From positions 7,824,744-7,888,743 of the forward strand of contig NC_016609.1 of NCBI RefSeq assembly GCF_000246855.1: 64,000 nucleotides of DNA, written 5' to 3'. Below are positions 60,676 through 64,000 of the stretch, piece after piece. The translations under genes and the position numbers were made by a program. Under the pieces are notes generated by a model. That model was not told the origin of the DNA, did no database searches, and was given only the letters and a program-made list of their open reading frames with translations. The stretch's first letter is position 1; each line of letters opens with the position of its first letter. The DNA comes from Niastella koreensis GR20-10 (lineage in GTDB: Bacteria > Bacteroidota > Bacteroidia > Chitinophagales > Chitinophagaceae).

Positions 60676-60683
60676 TATATTTG
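60676..60683 (+). promoter_or_regulatory. -7 box before the ECF sigma gene
   Basis: TATATTTG fits TAnnTTTG and ends 6 bp before the sigma factor ATG at 60690. A TTTG at 60640-60643 is too far upstream (32-bp spacer) to be a normal -33 element. Confidence 0.45.
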
Positions 60684-60689
60684 TCCTAC

Positions 60690-61265
60690 ATGCACGCTTA
60701 TCAAAGTTTTACCGATCAAACTTTGCTCACGCTGCTAAGGCAGGGTGATAAGGACGCGTATACAATCATTTATGATCGGTATAAGAACCTGTTATACAAC
60801 CACGCGTATAAAAAACTAGGTGATCCTGAAGAAGTAAAAGATGTGCTGCAGGAACTGTTCACCAACCTGTGGAATAAACGGGCCGATATTCCGGTGGCCG
60901 TTAACTTATCGGGCTATCTGTATACAGGCATCAGGAACCGCGTGTTGAATTTGCTCTCTCATAAAGAAGTAGAAAATAAATACCTCTCTTCTATTCAACG
61001 GGTTACACCCCGGGAAGATTACAGCACCGATCTCGCCATCAGGGAAAAAGAACTGGCCGATCTTATTCAAAAAGAAATTGACCAGTTGCCACCCAAAATG
61101 CGTGAAGTATTTCTCCTGAGCAGAAAAGAAAATCTCTCCCACCAGGAAATTGCCGGACAGTTATCCATCTCAGAACAAACGGTTGCGAAACAGGTAACCA
61201 ATGCACTCCGCATCCTGCGCCTGCGCCTCGGCTCTTTATTTATCCTGCTCCTGATGTTGCGGTAA
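60690..61265 (+). CDS. ECF sigma factor (FecI-like, SusC-linked)
   Basis: The ATG at 60690 (MHAYQSFTDQTLLTLLRQGDKDAY) gives the usual Bacteroidota ECF start; the longer frame runs through a terminator. 191 aa: region 2 (TIIYDRYKNLLYNHAYKKLGDPEEVKDVLQELFTNLWNKRADIP) and region 4 (LPPKMREVFLLSRKENLSHQEIAGQLSISEQTVAKQVTNALRILRLRLG). The short hydrophobic C-terminus (SLFILLLMLR) is common in this group. It directs transcription of the downstream fecR/susC unit after anti-sigma release. Confidence 0.94.
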   Translation: MHAYQSFTDQTLLTLLRQGDKDAYTIIYDRYKNLLYNHAYKKLGDPEEVKDVLQELFTNLWNKRADIPVAVNLSGYLYTGIRNRVLNLLSHKEVENKYLSSIQRVTPREDYSTDLAIREKELADLIQKEIDQLPPKMREVFLLSRKENLSHQEIAGQLSISEQTVAKQVTNALRILRLRLGSLFILLLMLR

Positions 61266-61344
61266 AATTATTTTTTCAGGTCGTCTACCTGTTCGCCTGT
61301 TACTCGCCTGTCTTAGCATATAGAAGGAAATCATTAAACCATAT

Positions 61345-62463
61345 ATGCATCCAAAAGACATTCAAAAATTATTAAAGAAATACCGGGAAGGAACCTGTAC
61401 CAATGAAGAAAAAGCTTTGTTGGAAAGCTGGTACCAAAGCTATGAGTTAAGCGATCTTAAAGAGATCCCGCAGCACATTCGCGATGAACACCTGAACGAG
61501 GTGTGGCAGTCATTGCCGGTACATGACCGTAAGGTGCGCCGCATTCCCTGGCTGCAATTAACGGCTGCTGCGGTATTGTTGATAGCATTCGGCACGGTGC
61601 TTTATTTGTATTTAAATAAACAGGTAACAAATCATCCCGGCACCCGGCAGGTGGCCGATCATGCTATTATCCCCGGTAGCAATAAAGCCATTCTTACCTT
61701 GAACGATGGACGCCAGATCAGTCTTACCGATGCAGCCAACGGCCACATTGCAGACCAGGCCGGGATTACCGTTACTAAAAAATCCGACGGGCAATTATTA
61801 TATACCATTACAGAAAGTAATGCCGGTGAGGTCATCACTTTCAATACCATTGAAACACCACGCGGTGGACAGTACCAGGTAGCCTTGCCAGACGGCACCA
61901 AAGTTTGGTTGAATGCCGCTACCTCATTACGGTTCCCCACCCGGTTCTCATCAACAGAACGGATGGTTTACCTGGATGGGGAAGCCTACTTTGAAGTGGC
62001 GCATAATAAGAACAGTCCTTTCAAAGTGAAATTGAACAACCAGCAGGTTGAAGTATTGGGAACACACTTTAATGTAATGGCTTACAGAGATGAGAGCGCC
62101 ATCAAAACAACCCTTTTGGAAGGATCTGTAAAACTCACTGCTCCGGTTGGTTCTATATTGTTACAACCGGGCCAGCAGGGATACATAGCTGAATCCAAAT
62201 TCCAAAGTGAGCAGGTAGACGTTACCATTGTAACGGCCTGGAAGGATGGCTTATTCAAATTCAACGGCATCGGGCTGCGCACGTTGATGCGCCAGATAAG
62301 CCGTTGGTATGATATAGAGATTGAGTATGAACCCGGCATAAAAGATGATGTGGTGTTTGGCGCTATCAGCCGTACCTCCGACCTCTCCAAACTACTGCAT
62401 GTCCTGGAGTTGGGCGGGGTACATTTTAAACTGAATGGCCGCAGGCTGATGGTGCTGCAATAG
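61345..62463 (+). CDS. FecR-family anti-sigma regulator
   Basis: 372 aa. N-terminal cytoplasmic anti-sigma region (residues 1-65, KLLKKYREGTCTNEEKALLESWYQSY), one membrane helix (about 70-90), a FecR periplasmic domain (YQVALPDGTKVWLNAATSLRFPTRFSSTERMVYLDGEAYFEVAHNKNSPFKVKLNNQQVEVLGTHFNVMAYRDE) and a C-terminal DUF4974-type domain (FKFNGIGLRTLMRQISRWYDIEIEYE). It relays the signal from the STN domain of the SusC receptor to the sigma factor. Confidence 0.95.
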   Translation: MHPKDIQKLLKKYREGTCTNEEKALLESWYQSYELSDLKEIPQHIRDEHLNEVWQSLPVHDRKVRRIPWLQLTAAAVLLIAFGTVLYLYLNKQVTNHPGTRQVADHAIIPGSNKAILTLNDGRQISLTDAANGHIADQAGITVTKKSDGQLLYTITESNAGEVITFNTIETPRGGQYQVALPDGTKVWLNAATSLRFPTRFSSTERMVYLDGEAYFEVAHNKNSPFKVKLNNQQVEVLGTHFNVMAYRDESAIKTTLLEGSVKLTAPVGSILLQPGQQGYIAESKFQSEQVDVTIVTAWKDGLFKFNGIGLRTLMRQISRWYDIEIEYEPGIKDDVVFGAISRTSDLSKLLHVLELGGVHFKLNGRRLMVLQ

Positions 62464-62631
62464 CAATTCTGATGACTAAATTATTAACAACAAAAACAAG
62501 GGGGGCTGCATGATAACATGATTACCTGCCATAAATAAAAACCGGAAGTGCTCCAACACTCCCGGCAATTAGGCAATCAGAAAATAAAGCGTTAACCAAA
62601 TTATCTCTCATCACCTAAACTTCGCAAAAGT

Positions 62632-64000
62632 ATGTATTTAAGCCATGGAATGAAAATGCCCTTTCAACTAAGGTTTGGAAGCGTAAAATTCCTGCTGCTA
62701 CTGGCTGGTCTATTGGCGATTGCTGGCTCCTATGCCCAGGAGATCAGTTTTTCCGAAAAGAATGCGCCTTTAAACAAGGTGTTCAATATCATAAAACAGC
62801 AAAGCGGCTTTGATTTCTTTTACAAAGGAAATGCCATCAACAATATTAAAGTAACTGCTACGGTAAACAAGGCTTCCATTGACCAGGTACTTAGCCTTAT
62901 ATTAAAAGACCAACCGTATACTTATGTGGTGACCGATAAAACAGTGATCATCAGGCAAAAGCAGCCCGAGAATAAACCGGAAAAACAGGTTACTGCGCCT
63001 GCACCAGCCGATAGTACTATTAAAGGAAAGGTGACCGATAAAAAAGGCGACCCTTTACCAGCTGTAACAGTACGGTTAAAAGGTGCGCTAACAGCTACGG
63101 CTACCGCCGCTGATGGTAGCTTTAGTATAGCCGTACCAAACGGAAATGGCGTGCTGGAATTTTCTTATATCGGGTATGTAGCTGAATCTATAGCCATCAA
63201 CCACCAGGCAACGATCAATATACAACTGGCGGCTGAAGATAAATCGATGAGCGAAGTGGTGATCGTTGGTTATGGCGAGGTTGCCAAAAAAGACCTTACC
63301 GGTTCCGTATCGACCATAAAATCGGAAGCGTTTGAAAACGTGCCCATTGTTACCATTGACCAAATGTTACAAGGTAAAGCGCCGGGTTTACAGGTAAGCA
63401 GCATTAGCGGTCAGCCTGGTGATGGTACTACCATTCGCATCAGGGGTGGAAATTCACTTAGCGCCAGTAATGAACCATTGTATGTGGTAGATGGTATTGT
63501 TGCGGGTGATGATTTCAACCCCAACTTATTGAACCCCGAAGATGTAAGCAGCATCGACATCCTGAAAGATGCCTCCTCCACCGCTATTTATGGTGCACGC
63601 GGATCAAACGGCGTAATACTCATTACCACCAAACGTGGAAAGAGCGGCAGGGACCGGATTTCCCTGAACGCCTATACCGGTTTTCAGGAAATTCCCAAGT
63701 ATATAGCCATGATGAATGGCCGCGAATACGCTCAATTAGTAAATGATCAGTTGGTTTCACAAGGGAAACCTATTTTTTACACCAACATCGATACAGTAGC
63801 CAATACCAACTGGCAAAGAGAGATCACACAAAAAGCCAATCAATCGAATTTATCAGCACAGATCTCCGGTGGCGATCAAAAATCAACCTACCTGCTTTCT
63901 GCCAACTACAGCGATCAGGAAGGGATCATCATGAACTCCGGTTATAAAAGGTACCAGTTTCGCAGCAACGTAGCGCGTAACGTAAACAAAATGCTGGAAG
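62632..64000 (+). CDS. SusC/RagA-family TonB-dependent receptor with STN domain, 3' end cut off
   Basis: The ATG at 62632 begins a frame open to the window edge (456 codons). A signal peptide (about residues 14-35, ending SYAQ) leads to an STN signalling domain (about 38-103: ISFSEKNAPLNKVFNIIKQQSGFDFFYKGNAINNIKVTATVNKASIDQVLSLILKDQPYTYVVTD). Next come a carboxypeptidase-D-like regulatory domain (IKGKVTDKKGDPLPAVTVRLKG to INIQLAAEDKSMSEVVIVGYG) and the plug (VSTIKSEAFENVPIVTIDQMLQGKAPGLQVSS, TIRIRGGNSLSASNEPLYVVDGIV, ILKDASSTAIYGARGSNGVILITTKRG). The receptor imports a glycan or other large ligand and signals to FecR. The cognate SusD should follow beyond the window. Confidence 0.95.
   Translation, partial: MYLSHGMKMPFQLRFGSVKFLLLLAGLLAIAGSYAQEISFSEKNAPLNKVFNIIKQQSGFDFFYKGNAINNIKVTATVNKASIDQVLSLILKDQPYTYVVTDKTVIIRQKQPENKPEKQVTAPAPADSTIKGKVTDKKGDPLPAVTVRLKGALTATATAADGSFSIAVPNGNGVLEFSYIGYVAESIAINHQATINIQLAAEDKSMSEVVIVGYGEVAKKDLTGSVSTIKSEAFENVPIVTIDQMLQGKAPGLQVSSISGQPGDGTTIRIRGGNSLSASNEPLYVVDGIVAGDDFNPNLLNPEDVSSIDILKDASSTAIYGARGSNGVILITTKRGKSGRDRISLNAYTGFQEIPKYIAMMNGREYAQLVNDQLVSQGKPIFYTNIDTVANTNWQREITQKANQSNLSAQISGGDQKSTYLLSANYSDQEGIIMNSGYKRYQFRSNVARNVNKMLE

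Noticed and set aside
1-64000. tRNA, rRNA, CRISPR, insertion sequence or prophage features
   Set aside because: I looked for tRNA T-loop motifs, spaced direct repeats and transposase/integrase patterns and found none that could be supported.

Overview
The window looks like a chromosomal segment of a Bacteroidota bacterium of the Chitinophagaceae type (Niastella/Chitinophaga-like). The signs are a SusC-type TonB receptor with FecR and an ECF sigma factor, a NadD/YbeY/MnmG core, a cytochrome bd operon, Kdo-pathway genes, TAnnTTTG promoter boxes, and almost no Shine-Dalgarno sequences. I saw no rRNA, tRNA, CRISPR array, insertion sequence or phage gene. The genus is inferred from general knowledge, not from a database search.

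Layout. 1-3.8 kb: a chromate transporter cut by the window edge, a class A beta-lactamase-fold hydrolase, nadD, five imperfect 42-bp repeats, a lone FeoA-like protein and ybeY. 3.8-7.0 kb: a CpG-poor stretch between ybeY and mnmG that holds two perfect parS-like palindromes and only one plausible gene. 7.0-14.1 kb: mnmG, a NIPSNAP protein, a free methionine sulfoxide reductase, nadA, a 570-bp intergenic region dense in DnaA-box-like 9-mers (my best oriC candidate) and a PpiD/SurA-type foldase. 14.4-26.7 kb: DUF2480, cydAB, a sugar isomerase-like protein, corA, a KdnB-like Kdo oxidase, a GH32 fructosidase, ahpC/ahpD, a ROK kinase and kdsB. 26.8-30.3 kb: the ATP-grasp / alpha-E / transglutaminase module. 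30.4-36.0 kb: a sterol desaturase-family enzyme, dnaN, an unusual two-gene locus (a cytosolic HtrA-like protease with a zinc ribbon, plus a partner sharing its C-terminal domain) and recX. 36.0-48.7 kb: a PAS histidine kinase with a single-domain response regulator, a FUSC-type membrane protein, an NlpE-like lipoprotein, an M1 peptidase, PBP1A, an EamA exporter and an Lrp regulator. 48.8-54.1 kb: mostly small genes, including two or three short ORFs, a DUF3127 protein, a VWA protein, a small heat shock protein, a GreA-like protein, a CDGSH protein and a half-length asparaginase. 54.3-58.0 kb: an OmpR-type two-component system followed by a UspA-like protein and a bestrophin. 58.1-60.6 kb: two short terminator-ended transcription units ahead of a second EF-G. 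60.7-64.0 kb: ECF sigma, FecR and a SusC receptor with an STN domain, cut by the right edge.

The parts most worth a second look are the candidate replication-origin/centromere region (3.8-12 kb), the protease/partner pair at 32.9-35.4 kb, and a family of intergenic repeats built from short recurring words (6-12 nt) that often form hairpins at gene ends.
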